Below, piece after piece: positions 16,254 through 24,507 of a DNA stretch of 64,000 nt. Position 1 is the first letter of the stretch; each line of letters opens with the position of its first letter. This DNA is from Agathobaculum hominis (lineage in GTDB: Bacteria > Bacillota > Clostridia > Oscillospirales > Butyricicoccaceae): positions 62,001-126,000 of the forward strand of contig NZ_JACOPK010000005.1 in assembly GCF_014288055.1 (NCBI RefSeq). Reading direction: 5' to 3'. The notes beneath the pieces were generated by a model. The model was given only the letters and a program-made list of their open reading frames with translations. It searched no databases and was not told the DNA's origin. Position numbers and translations under genes: made by a program.

Positions 16254-17405
16254 ATGTATAACGTAAAGCTCTACAACAAGATTTCCAAGGTCGGTCTGGA
16301 CGATCTGGATGCTGCGAAATATACCTGCTCGGAGGACTTCACCGACTATGACGCGGTTCTGGTCCGCTCCGCAAAGCTGCACGAGGTCGAGTTCCCGAAG
16401 GACCTCAAGTGCATCGCACGCGCCGGCGCCGGCGTCAACAACATTCCGATCGACCGCTGCTCGCAGGAGGGCATCGTCGTATTCAACACCCCGGGTGCGA
16501 ACGCAAATGCGGTCAAGGAGCTGGTCATCTGCGCGCTGCTGCTCGCGTCGCGCAAGGTCGTACAGGGCGCAAACTGGGTAAAGGGCCTCAAGGGCACGCC
16601 GGACATCGGCCCGGCGGCTGAGAAGGGCAAGGCGACCTACGCAGGCCCGGAGATCGCGGGCAAGAAGCTCGGCATCATCGGTCTGGGCGCGATCGGCGTC
16701 AAGGTCGCAAACGCGGCTGTCGGTCTGGACATGGAGGTCTGGGGCTACGACCCGTTCCTGTCTGTCGACGGCGCACTCAAGCTCGACCGCTCGGTCAAGC
16801 ACGTTACCGATCTGAACGAGATCTTCGCGAACTGCGACTACATCACCATTCACGTTCCGCTGAACGCTGACACGAAGAACACCATCAGCGCAGAGGCGAT
16901 CGAGAAGATGAAGGACGGCGTGCGCGTCATCAACCTCGCGCGCGGCGAGCTGGTTGACACCAAGGCAATGGCGAAGGCACTCGAGAGCGGCAAGGTCGCG
17001 GCATACGTTTCCGACTTTGCTTCCGACGAGATCCTCGAGCAGGAGAATGCCATCACGCTGCCGCACCTCGGCGCTTCCACCCCGGAGAGCGAGGACAACT
17101 GCGCGAAGATGGCCGTTTACGAGATCACCGAGTACCTCGAGAAGGGTACCATCCGCAATTCGGTCAACTTCCCGAACCTCAAGGTTCCGTATGAGGGCGG
17201 CTACCGCGTCTGCCTCATCCACAAGAACATTCCGAACATGATCGCGTCCATCACCTCGGCGGTCCACACCAACATCGAGAACATGGGCAACCGTTCGCGC
17301 GGCGATTATGCCTACACCATCATCGACCTGGCAGACCAGCCGACCGAGGAGAACCTCGCAGCGCTGCGCGCCATCGAGGGCATGATCTCTGTCCGCGCAA
17401 TCTAA
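16254..17405 (+). CDS. serA: D-3-phosphoglycerate dehydrogenase, short form with ACT domain
   Basis: 383 residues. Oxidises 3-phosphoglycerate with NAD+ as the first step of serine synthesis. The Rossmann motif GLGAIG is at 143-148, catalytic Arg230 in NLARGEL and His271 in PHLGAST. The C-terminal ~65 residues form an ACT domain (RVCLIHKNIPNMIASITS) that usually senses serine. This is the short type lacking the intervening domain. An AAAGGAG site precedes the ATG. A terminator and a dispersed hairpin element follow. Confidence 0.94.
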   Translation: MYNVKLYNKISKVGLDDLDAAKYTCSEDFTDYDAVLVRSAKLHEVEFPKDLKCIARAGAGVNNIPIDRCSQEGIVVFNTPGANANAVKELVICALLLASRKVVQGANWVKGLKGTPDIGPAAEKGKATYAGPEIAGKKLGIIGLGAIGVKVANAAVGLDMEVWGYDPFLSVDGALKLDRSVKHVTDLNEIFANCDYITIHVPLNADTKNTISAEAIEKMKDGVRVINLARGELVDTKAMAKALESGKVAAYVSDFASDEILEQENAITLPHLGASTPESEDNCAKMAVYEITEYLEKGTIRNSVNFPNLKVPYEGGYRVCLIHKNIPNMIASITSAVHTNIENMGNRSRGDYAYTIIDLADQPTEENLAALRAIEGMISVRAI

Positions 17406-17428
17406 AAGACTGCATATTCCACAGATTT

Positions 17429-17463
17429 CAGGAGAGCACAGCATACCGCTGTGCTCTCTTTTA
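17429..17463 (+). terminator. serA terminator, left copy of a duplicated hairpin
   Basis: GGAGAGCACAGC-ATACC-GCTGTGCTCTC followed by TTTT. The same 33-base sequence, with one mismatch, recurs at 17667-17699 on the far side of a dispersed hairpin element. Confidence 0.88.
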
Positions 17464-17664
17464 GACTGTCGAAAAACTTCGTTTTTCCGACAATCTGCGT
17501 TTTGACTTCGCAAAACACGGACGTCCGAAAGTTCCCATGCGGAAACTTTCTCCCTCTCAAGGTATCCAAGCCGAGGTACACGCCCCCGGCTCGGAAGCGT
17601 TTGCGCAGCAAACGCTTTTGAATGCGCGCTGCCGCGCGGATGAAAATAGACTTTATCGACAGGC
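17462..17664 (-). repeat. Dispersed hairpin element, copy 3, flanked by a duplicated terminator
   Basis: Reads leftward. The 5' end (right side) is CTGTCGATAAAGTC, then CCGCGCGGCAGCGCGCAT, AAGCGTTTGCTGCGCAAACGC, GGGGGCGTGTACCTCGG, GGGAGAAAGTTTCCGCATGG, GTTTTGCGAAGTCAAAAC and TTTTTCGACAGTC. The ends form an imperfect terminal inverted repeat: CTGTCGATAAAGTC against CTGTCGAAAAACTTC. The GCCCGTAGGCC block of copies 2 and 4 is missing. Confidence 0.8.
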
Positions 17665-17666
17665 CG

Positions 17667-17699
17667 AGGAGAGCACAGCATACCGCTGTACTCTCTTTT
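17667..17699 (+). repeat. Right copy of the duplicated serA terminator
   Basis: 33 bases matching 17430-17462 except for one base (CTGTACTCTC in place of CTGTGCTCTC). It still folds and is followed by TTTTGTG. Confidence 0.85.
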
Positions 17700-17866
17700 G
17701 TGTCATGAAGTTGCTTTTCGCTAACCGACGGTCTGTCCGTTTCCGATGATGGAATATGGCTGAACTCATGCGTAATAAACAAAGGAAACTGAGGGAAAAC
17801 AGACTCGGTTTGGCAAGATGAACAAAGAAAATATGTAATTTGGTTGATTTTTTTTGTAATTAGGAC

Positions 17867-17896
17867 TTGCGCACAAGGTGCATAAAACAGTATAAT
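17867..17896 (+). promoter_or_regulatory. Promoter of the rnf operon
   Basis: TTGCGC (17867-17872), 18 bases, TATAAT (17891-17896). The ~100-base leader holds a hairpin (AAGCCGG/CCGGTT within matching AGAAG/CTTCT arms, ~17940-17975) of unknown role. Confidence 0.65.
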
Positions 17897-18000
17897 CTAT
17901 GTTGTATGGTTGCGCAGTTTGTGCAGCCTGCTCAATTCTGAAGAAGAGGAAGCCGGTCATGCCGGTTCTTCTTGCGCAAAATAACAGAGAGGTGAAAAAA

Positions 18001-19395
18001 ATGGTGTATTCGTTCCGTGGCGGCATACATCCCGGCACTCATGCAGATCCGGGATATAAATCCGCGACAAACACCAAGCCGATCGAGAAGCTGGCTCTGC
18101 CCGACGAGGTAATCCTGCCGGTTTCCATGCACATCGGCGCCCCGGCGAAGCCGATCGTATCGGTCGGTGACACTGTGGATCTCGGACAGCCCATCGCAGA
18201 GGCCGGCGGCTTCGTCAGCGCTCCGGTCCACGCAACCGTTTCCGGCAAGGTAAAGGCAATCGAGCCGCGCCTGCATCCGAACGGCAGCAAGGTCCTGTCC
18301 ATCGTTATCACGAATGACGGCGAGGACCGTCCGCACGAGTCCGTACATCCCTACGACTTCGCATCCATGTCCAACGAGGAGCGCATCGAGTGCATCCGTT
18401 CGGCAGGCATCGTAGGTCACGGCGGCGCGACCTTCCCGACCCACGTCAAGATCCAGTCCGGTATCGGCAAGTGCGACACGGTCATCATCAACGCCGCAGA
18501 GTGCGAGCCGTACATCACGTCCGACCATCGTCTGCTGCTCGAGCGCCCCGAGGAGACCATCGGCGGCCTCAAGATGCTCGCAGACCTGATGGGCGTACAG
18601 AACGCGATCATCGCAATCGAGGAGAACAAGGCTGACACCTTCCCGAAGATCGAGCAGCTGATCGCAGATGATCCGCGTCTGCATCTGTATCCCCTCAAGT
18701 GCAAGTACCCGCAGGGCGCTGAGAAGCAGCTCATCAATGCCTGCACGGGCCGCGAGGTTCCGTCCGGCAAGCTGCCGGCAGACGCAGGCTGCGCGGTATT
18801 CAACGTAGACACCGCGGGCGCGATCTACCGCCGCTTTACCACCGGCATGCCGGTCATCCGCCGCGTCGTCACCATCTCCGGCTCCGCTGTCGCTGAACCG
18901 AAGAACCTCGAAGCACGCATCGGCACCCCGATCGAAAAGCTGATCGACGCCTGCGGCGGCTTCAAGGAAGCGCCGAACAAGCTCCTGGCCGGCGGCCCGA
19001 TGATGGGCAACGCCCAGTTCTCCCTCGACGCTCCGGTCGTCAAGGGCACCAACGCTTTCCTCGCCTTCGCAGGCGATGAGGACAAGCGCGTCAAGGACCC
19101 CCAGTGCATCCGCTGCGGCAAGTGCATCAACGCCTGCCCGATGCACCTCCTGCCGATCTACATGAACGTATACGGCAAGCAGGAGGACCTCGACAATGCT
19201 GTTGACTGCGGCATGATGGACTGTATCGAGTGCGGTTCCTGTGCTTATGTCTGCCCGGCTCGCATTCCGCTGGTCGCACAGTTCCGTCTGACCAAGGGCA
19301 AGATCCAGGCAAAGCGCATGGCAGAGCGCGCAAAGGCTGAGGCTGAAAAGAAGAAGGCCGAGGCTGAGGCGGCTGCCAAGGCAGAGAACAAGTAA
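18001..19395 (+). CDS. rnfC: Rnf complex subunit RnfC
   Basis: 464 residues. RnfC is the peripheral NADH/FMN-binding subunit of the ferredoxin:NAD+ oxidoreductase, which pumps Na+ or H+. Visible are a biotinyl-like N-terminal domain, the NADH-dehydrogenase-51-kDa-type core (VGHGGATFPTHVK, NAAECEPYI), and two ferredoxin motifs, CIRCGKCINACP and CIECGSCAYVCP (~365-420), for 4Fe-4S clusters. The last ~35 residues are a Lys/Glu/Ala-rich coiled tail. The start follows GAGGTG. It is the first of six contiguous rnf genes (CDGEAB order). Confidence 0.95.
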   Translation: MVYSFRGGIHPGTHADPGYKSATNTKPIEKLALPDEVILPVSMHIGAPAKPIVSVGDTVDLGQPIAEAGGFVSAPVHATVSGKVKAIEPRLHPNGSKVLSIVITNDGEDRPHESVHPYDFASMSNEERIECIRSAGIVGHGGATFPTHVKIQSGIGKCDTVIINAAECEPYITSDHRLLLERPEETIGGLKMLADLMGVQNAIIAIEENKADTFPKIEQLIADDPRLHLYPLKCKYPQGAEKQLINACTGREVPSGKLPADAGCAVFNVDTAGAIYRRFTTGMPVIRRVVTISGSAVAEPKNLEARIGTPIEKLIDACGGFKEAPNKLLAGGPMMGNAQFSLDAPVVKGTNAFLAFAGDEDKRVKDPQCIRCGKCINACPMHLLPIYMNVYGKQEDLDNAVDCGMMDCIECGSCAYVCPARIPLVAQFRLTKGKIQAKRMAERAKAEAEKKKAEAEAAAKAENK

Positions 19396-19410
19396 GGAGG
19401 AAAAACGAAA

Positions 19411-20418
19411 ATGGCTTATGATCTTAGCAAAGTAGTCGTAACCTCCTCGCCGCATATCAAGGCGGACGATGACACCCGGAGCCTGATGCTCGACGTGCTC
19501 ATCGCGCTCGTTCCGGCACTGGCTGTTGCGATCTACACCTTCGGCGTCCGCGCACTCATCCATGTCATCATTGCGATGGTGTCCTGCGCCGTATTTGAAA
19601 CCATTTACAACAAAATCGTAAAGCACGAGAACACGGTAGGCGATCTTTCCTGCTTCGTCACCGGCGTTCTGATCGCTTTCAACATCCCGGTCGCAGCTCC
19701 GCTGTGGCTGACCGTATTCGGCGGTCTGTTCGGCATCGTTATTGTCAAGATGCTGTTCGGCGGCATCGGCAAGAACTTCATGAACCCGGCGCTCGGCGCA
19801 CGTGCGTTCATGATGGCTTCCTGGGCCGGCTTCATGACCACCTGGACCGCGCCGCACGCAAAGCTGCCGTTCTTCGGCAACGTTACCGTTACCGACGCGA
19901 TCTCCACCGCGACTCCGCTCGCAAGCCTCAAGACCGGCACTCTGCCGGACGTTTCGATCGTTGAATCCCTGCTCGGCCAGACCGGCGGCGTCATCGGCGA
20001 GACCTCCGCGCTGGCGCTGATCGTCGGCGGCCTGTACCTGCTCTGGCGCAAGGTCATCACCATCAACATCCCGGCGGCGTACATCCTCACCGTTGCAGTC
20101 ATCACCTTCCTCTTCCCGATGGGCGGCCAGAGCCACCTGCAGTGGATGCTGTATCAGGTGCTTGACGGCGGTCTGATGCTCGGCGCGATCTTCATGGCTA
20201 CCGACTACGTTACCAGCCCGGTAACCCCGAAGGGCCAGATCGTATTCGGCGTAGGCTGCGGTCTGCTGACCGTATTCATCCGTTACTTCGGCGGTCTGCC
20301 GGAGGGCGTATCCTACTCCATCCTGATCATGAACACGCTGGTTTGGGCGATCGACAAGAAGACCCATCCGCGCAAGTTCGGTTATCAGCTCGACAAGGTT
20401 AAGAAGGAGGCGCAGTAA
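19411..20418 (+). CDS. rnfD: Rnf complex subunit RnfD
   Basis: 335 residues, about nine membrane helices. The flavinylation motif STATPL (165-170), with Thr168 as the likely acceptor of covalent FMN, sits after GGIGKNFMNPALGARAF. AGGAGG precedes the start. RnfD forms the membrane core together with A and E, and overlaps RnfG function in electron transfer across the membrane. Confidence 0.94.
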   Translation: MAYDLSKVVVTSSPHIKADDDTRSLMLDVLIALVPALAVAIYTFGVRALIHVIIAMVSCAVFETIYNKIVKHENTVGDLSCFVTGVLIAFNIPVAAPLWLTVFGGLFGIVIVKMLFGGIGKNFMNPALGARAFMMASWAGFMTTWTAPHAKLPFFGNVTVTDAISTATPLASLKTGTLPDVSIVESLLGQTGGVIGETSALALIVGGLYLLWRKVITINIPAAYILTVAVITFLFPMGGQSHLQWMLYQVLDGGLMLGAIFMATDYVTSPVTPKGQIVFGVGCGLLTVFIRYFGGLPEGVSYSILIMNTLVWAIDKKTHPRKFGYQLDKVKKEAQ

Positions 20419-20421
20419 ATC

Positions 20422-21030
20422 ATGGAAAGCAACAAAAAGGAAGGCGGCATCGTACAGCTTGTCGTCGTACTGGGCCTCATTACGTTCATCTGCGCACTGC
20501 TGCTCGGCGTGATCAACGGCGTAACCGCGGACAAGATCGCGCAGAACGCAGTTGAAACCCGCGACGCTGCCATGGCAGAGATCATCCCGGACGCAGAGTT
20601 CGAGGACATGAACACCGCTATGAGCGCGGACGACGTTGCAGCAGCTGGCATCTCCCTGCCGGCAGGCCGCACCCCGGCGCAGATCGACGGCGTTTACAAG
20701 GCTACCAAGGACGGCGAAGAAGTCGGCTACTGCGTACAGGTAGAGCCGAAGGGCTTCGGCGGCAACGTTACCATGATCGTCGGCATCAACGCTGACGGCA
20801 CGGTCGCAGGCGCAAAGGTTACTTCTCACTCCGAGACCCCGGGCCTCGGTGCGAAGAGCCAGGCAGACCCGAACTGGATCACCCAGTACGCAGGTCAGGC
20901 GGCTGACGGTCAGCTCCAGGTTACCAAGGACGGCGGTACGATCAACGCCATCACCGGCGCGACCATCACCTCCCGTGCAGTAACCGACGGCGTTAATACG
21001 GCGGCAGCATATGTCGCTACTCTGGGTTAA
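20422..21030 (+). CDS. rnfG: Rnf complex subunit RnfG
   Basis: 202 residues: one N-terminal membrane helix (~10-33) and an FMN_bind domain outside. TGATITS (178-184) holds Thr181, the expected covalent FMN site. The start lies 3 bases after the rnfD stop, suggesting translational coupling. Confidence 0.94.
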   Translation: MESNKKEGGIVQLVVVLGLITFICALLLGVINGVTADKIAQNAVETRDAAMAEIIPDAEFEDMNTAMSADDVAAAGISLPAGRTPAQIDGVYKATKDGEEVGYCVQVEPKGFGGNVTMIVGINADGTVAGAKVTSHSETPGLGAKSQADPNWITQYAGQAADGQLQVTKDGGTINAITGATITSRAVTDGVNTAAAYVATLG

Positions 21031-21045
21031 GGAGGAAAAGCCACA

Positions 21046-21669
21046 ATGAAATTTTCTGAACAGCTGAAATCGGGCGTTATCCTCGATAACCCGGTTTTCA
21101 TGCAGACGATCGGTCTTTGCCCGACGCTGGCAACCACCACTTCTCTGCAGAATGCGATCGGCATGGGCGCGGCGGCTACCGTCGTTCTCATCTGCTCGAA
21201 CGTAGTTATCTCCGCGCTGCGCAAGATCATTCCGGACAAGATCCGTATCGCAGCCTTCATCACGGTCATCGCGACCTTCGTAACCATGATCGACCTGTCC
21301 ATGCAGGCATTCCTGCCGTCGCTGGCTTCGTCGCTCGGTCTGTTCCTGCCGCTGATCGTAGTTAACTGCATCATCCTCGGCCGTGCCGAGGCGTATGCTT
21401 CCAAGAACAAGGTTCTGCCCTCCGCGATCGACGGCGTTGTCATGGGTCTGGGCTTCACCTTCGCTCTGGTTCTCATGGGCTTCTTCCGTGAGCTGCTGGG
21501 CGCAGGCACCATCCTGTCCGGCTACGTCAACGGCGTAAACGGCATCGCAGTTCCGTTCTTCAACTCCAACCCGATGGTCATGATGATCCTGCCGGCCGGC
21601 GGCTTCCTCATGATGGGCTTCATCCTCGCTGCGATCCAGAAGATCATGGCTGGAAAGGAGGACAAGTAA
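21046..21669 (+). CDS. rnfE: Rnf complex subunit RnfE
   Basis: 207 residues, about six membrane helices, paralogous to RnfA. NPVFMQTIGLCPTLA and VNCIILGRAEAYASKN are family signatures; the Cys residues match those that hold an intramembrane iron-sulfur centre between RnfA and RnfE. TAAGGAGG precedes the start. The gene abuts rnfA. Confidence 0.94.
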   Translation: MKFSEQLKSGVILDNPVFMQTIGLCPTLATTTSLQNAIGMGAAATVVLICSNVVISALRKIIPDKIRIAAFITVIATFVTMIDLSMQAFLPSLASSLGLFLPLIVVNCIILGRAEAYASKNKVLPSAIDGVVMGLGFTFALVLMGFFRELLGAGTILSGYVNGVNGIAVPFFNSNPMVMMILPAGGFLMMGFILAAIQKIMAGKEDK

Positions 21670-22284
21670 ATGTCTTTTGCATTACCTGCCTCTATGGGCT
21701 TGACTGACATTCTGTCGCTCGCTATTGCGGCAATCCTGGTCAACAACTACATCCTCGTTCAGTTCCTCGGCTGCTGCTCGTTCTTCGGCGTTTCCAAGAA
21801 GACCGACACCGCGCTCGGCATGGGCATGGCGGTTATCTTCGTTATGGCGATCGCTTCCGCAGCATCCTGGGCTGTACAGTACTTCATTCTCGAGCCCCTC
21901 GGTCTGGGCTATATGCAGACCATCGCGTTCATTCTCGTAATCGCAACGCTGGTTCAGTTCGTCGAGATGTTCATGAAGAAGGCTATGCCGTCGCTGTACT
22001 CTGCGCTCGGCATCTTCCTGCCGCTGATCACCACCAACTGCGCGGTGCTCGGCGCGGCTAAGACCAACATCTCCAACGGCTATTCGTTCATCGGCTCTCT
22101 GGTATACGGTGTTGCAGCCGGTGTCGGCTACACGCTGGCTATCGTACTGTTCGCTTCCATCCGCGAGCGTCTGGACGCAACTTCCAAGTGCCCGAAGTGC
22201 TTTGAAGGCTTCCCGATCTCTCTGGTTGCAGCAGCTCTGCTGGCTATGTCCTTCATGGGCTTCTCCGGCCTGTCGATTTGGTAA
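21670..22284 (+). CDS. rnfA: Rnf complex subunit RnfA
   Basis: 204 residues, about six membrane helices. NNYILVQFLGCCSFFGVSKK and ITTNCAVLGAAKTN carry the conserved Cys pair facing RnfE. It begins directly after the rnfE stop; the GGAAAGGAGG inside the end of rnfE serves as the ribosome site. Confidence 0.94.
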   Translation: MSFALPASMGLTDILSLAIAAILVNNYILVQFLGCCSFFGVSKKTDTALGMGMAVIFVMAIASAASWAVQYFILEPLGLGYMQTIAFILVIATLVQFVEMFMKKAMPSLYSALGIFLPLITTNCAVLGAAKTNISNGYSFIGSLVYGVAAGVGYTLAIVLFASIRERLDATSKCPKCFEGFPISLVAAALLAMSFMGFSGLSIW

Positions 22285-22299
22285 GGGAGGACACAAGAA

Positions 22300-23211
22300 A
22301 TGGATATGCAAAATGTTATTTACGCGGTTGCGGTACTCTTTATCATGGGTATCGTATTCGCGATCCTGCTCGGCGTTGCCGCTAAGGTCTTCGCCGTAGA
22401 GGTTGATGAGCGCATCCCGCTGGTACGCGAGTGCCTGCCGGGCGCAAACTGCGGCGGCTGCGGCTTCCCGGGCTGTGACGGCCTGGCTGCTGCGATCGTC
22501 GAGGGCCGCGCTCCGGTCAACGGCTGCCCTGTAGGCGGCGCCGCTGCGGCGGAAAAGATCGCAAAGGTACTCGGCGTCGAGGTTGCTGAGGGCGAGCGCA
22601 ATGTCGCTCACGTCAAGTGCAACGGCGGCTGCAACGCAGTCGACAAGGCTGTATACGAGGGCCTTCAGGACTGCAACGCTGCAATGCGTGTTGCAGGCGG
22701 CCCGAAGGCCTGCGCATTCGGCTGCATGGGCCTCGGCTCCTGCGTCAAGGCGTGTGCGTTCGACGCAATTCACATCGTTGACGGCGTAGCAAAGGTCGAC
22801 GTCGACAAGTGTGTTGCCTGCGGCAAGTGCGTTTCCACCTGCCCGAAGAAGATCATCGACCTCATCCCGGTCTCCAAGAAGGTTCACGTAAACTGCGTGA
22901 ACAAGGACAAGGGCCCGGCTGTCATGAAGGTCTGCTCGAACGGCTGCATCGGCTGCCGCATGTGCGAAAAGACCTGCAAGTTCGACGCCATCCACGTTGT
23001 CGACGGCGTAGCCAAGATCGACTACGACAAGTGCAAGAACTGCAAGATGTGCACCAAGGCCTGCCCGAAGGGCTGCATCGAGCCGGTTCCGACCGCTGAG
23101 GAAGTCAAGAAGTTCAAGGAAATGCAGGCAAAGCAGGCTGCTGCCGCCAAGGCTAAGGCTGAGGCTGCAAAGGCTGCTGAGACTGCCGCTCCGGCGTCCG
23201 AGGACAAGTAA
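22300..23211 (+). CDS. rnfB: Rnf complex subunit RnfB (ferredoxin-oxidising iron-sulfur subunit)
   Basis: 303 residues. One N-terminal membrane helix is followed by the Cys4 cluster domain LPGANCGGCGFPGCDGLA, then several ferredoxin-type motifs (CMGLGSCVKAC, CVACGKCVSTCP, CIGCRMCEKTC, CKNCKMCTKACP). It accepts electrons from reduced ferredoxin. The extra ferredoxin domain is typical of clostridial RnfB. The last ~40 residues are an Ala/Lys/Glu tail. GGGAGG precedes the start and the stop overlaps mrnC by one base. Confidence 0.95.
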   Translation: MDMQNVIYAVAVLFIMGIVFAILLGVAAKVFAVEVDERIPLVRECLPGANCGGCGFPGCDGLAAAIVEGRAPVNGCPVGGAAAAEKIAKVLGVEVAEGERNVAHVKCNGGCNAVDKAVYEGLQDCNAAMRVAGGPKACAFGCMGLGSCVKACAFDAIHIVDGVAKVDVDKCVACGKCVSTCPKKIIDLIPVSKKVHVNCVNKDKGPAVMKVCSNGCIGCRMCEKTCKFDAIHVVDGVAKIDYDKCKNCKMCTKACPKGCIEPVPTAEEVKKFKEMQAKQAAAAKAKAEAAKAAETAAPASEDK

Positions 23212-23612
23212 TGGATTATCTTCATCCCAAGCTGGATGATGCCGCTATCGCCCGCATGTCGAGCCTCGCGCTCGCCCATGTGGGCGATGCCGTTTATGAG
23301 ATACTGGTTCGCACCCATCTCGCCTGCGGCGGCACGCAGACAGCAAAAAATCTGCACAGTCAGACGATAACGCTCGTGCGCGCCTCCGCGCAGGCGAAGG
23401 CCATCGAGCACATCCTCCCGGACCTCACCGAGGAGGAGGAGACCGTCTACCGTCACGGCCGCAACGCCAAGCCCAAGACCGTGCCCAAGTCGGCAACGGT
23501 CGCGGAGTACGCCCATGCGACCGCGCTCGAGGCGCTGTTCGGCTGGCTGTATCTCAAGCAGAGATACGACCGCATCAATGAGCTGTTCGGCAGGATCGCC
23601 GAGACGTTCTGA
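23211..23612 (+). CDS. mrnC: Mini-ribonuclease III
   Basis: 133 residues; a catalytic RNase III domain without the double-strand RNA-binding domain. LAHVGDAVYEILVRTHL holds the catalytic Asp, and EYAHATALEALFGWLYL matches the second acidic motif. It matures 23S rRNA in Gram-positives. TAATG overlaps the rnfB stop. Linkage to rnf rather than to cysS, its common neighbour, is unusual, although cysE lies next door. Confidence 0.92.
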   Translation: MDYLHPKLDDAAIARMSSLALAHVGDAVYEILVRTHLACGGTQTAKNLHSQTITLVRASAQAKAIEHILPDLTEEEETVYRHGRNAKPKTVPKSATVAEYAHATALEALFGWLYLKQRYDRINELFGRIAETF

Positions 23613-23614
23613 AC

Positions 23615-23660
23615 GCAAAAAATCCCTCCGAAGAGCGGTTCTCCGGAGGGATTTTGCTTT
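23615..23660. terminator. Bidirectional terminator between mrnC and cysE
   Basis: AAAAAATCCCTCCG pairs with CGGAGGGATTTT around an inner AGAGCGGTTCT loop. T-tracts lie on both strands. Confidence 0.88.
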
Positions 23661-23670
23661 GCATATGAGA

Positions 23671-24342
23671 TTATTCGTCGGCCTCGCGCTCGCGCGCCTC
23701 TTCCTTGCGGAGCTTCTGCTCGTTGGCGTAGACGCGGCTCTGCAGGCGGCAAAGCTCCTGTGCGAGCGGGTCGGGGAGGTTGATCTGATCGAGCGTGTAC
23801 GCAGGGGAGGGGCCGATGCGCTGACCGGCGATCTTGACGACGCGCGCCTTGATGCCGACGACGGTGGAGTCGGGCGGGACCTCCTGCAAAACGACGGCGT
23901 TCGCGCCGATGCGGCTGTTGTCGCCGACGGTAAACGGACCGAGTACCTTCGCGCCCGTCGAGATCAGCACATTGTTGCCGATGGTCGGGTGGCGCTTGCC
24001 GGTGTCCTTGCCGGTGCCGCCGAGGGTGACGCCGTGGTAGATGGTGCAGTCGTCGCCGATCTCGGCGGTCTCGCCGATGACGATGCCCATGCCGTGGTCG
24101 ATGAACAGGCGCTTGCCGATCTTCGCGCCGGGATGGATCTCGATACCGGTCATATGCCGCGCAAACTGCGAAAGCGCACGCGCGAGGAAAAAGTGCTTGT
24201 GTTGATAGAGCCAGTGTGCCTGGCGGTGGTAAAACAGAGCATGGAAGCCCTGATAGAGGAGGACGACCTCGAGCGTGGTGCGCGCCGCAGGGTCGCGGTC
24301 GCGGATAGAGCGAGCGTCGTCGAGCAGGCCCTTGAAGATCAT
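23671..24342 (-). CDS. cysE: Serine O-acetyltransferase
   Basis: 223 residues. Acetylates serine with acetyl-CoA as the first step of cysteine synthesis, consistent with the nearby serC-serA. An alpha-helical N-terminus (DDARSIRDRDPAART) is followed by left-handed beta-helix hexapeptide repeats with the catalytic His of GIEIHPGAKIG and IDHGMGIVIGE. The ATG at 24342 gives the usual MIFKGLLDDA start; an in-frame ATG five codons upstream (24357) is possible. The same frame stays open much further upstream, but that part is a shadow of the next gene. Confidence 0.92.
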   Translation of the reverse strand: MIFKGLLDDARSIRDRDPAARTTLEVVLLYQGFHALFYHRQAHWLYQHKHFFLARALSQFARHMTGIEIHPGAKIGKRLFIDHGMGIVIGETAEIGDDCTIYHGVTLGGTGKDTGKRHPTIGNNVLISTGAKVLGPFTVGDNSRIGANAVVLQEVPPDSTVVGIKARVVKIAGQRIGPSPAYTLDQINLPDPLAQELCRLQSRVYANEQKLRKEEAREREADE

Positions 24343-24408
24343 AATACAGACATCCATTCGTTGGAAATTAAGCGAACCAGCCGTTTCGCTGAAAACACTA
24401 TGTAATAC

Positions 24409-24437
24409 ATTATAGACGTATTCGCGTAAAAATTCAA
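24409..24437 (-). promoter_or_regulatory. cysE promoter
   Basis: On the minus strand TTGAAT (24437-24432), 17 bases, TATAAT (24414-24409). Confidence 0.7.
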
Positions 24438-24445
24438 ACACTACG

Positions 24446-24473
24446 TTGAACTTTGCGAAAAAAGTGGTATAAT
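24446..24473 (+). promoter_or_regulatory. Promoter of the UDP-sugar dehydrogenase gene
   Basis: TTGAAC (24446-24451), 16 bases, TATAAT (24468-24473). It is back-to-back with the cysE promoter. Confidence 0.7.
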
Positions 24474-24507
24474 GTAAGAAGATTACGCTGAATGAGGTAA
24501 GAAAACT

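Noticed and set aside
17932..20829. 965-codon frame antisense to rnfC, rnfD and rnfG
   Set aside because: It spans three well-supported genes and their gaps and shows no motifs.
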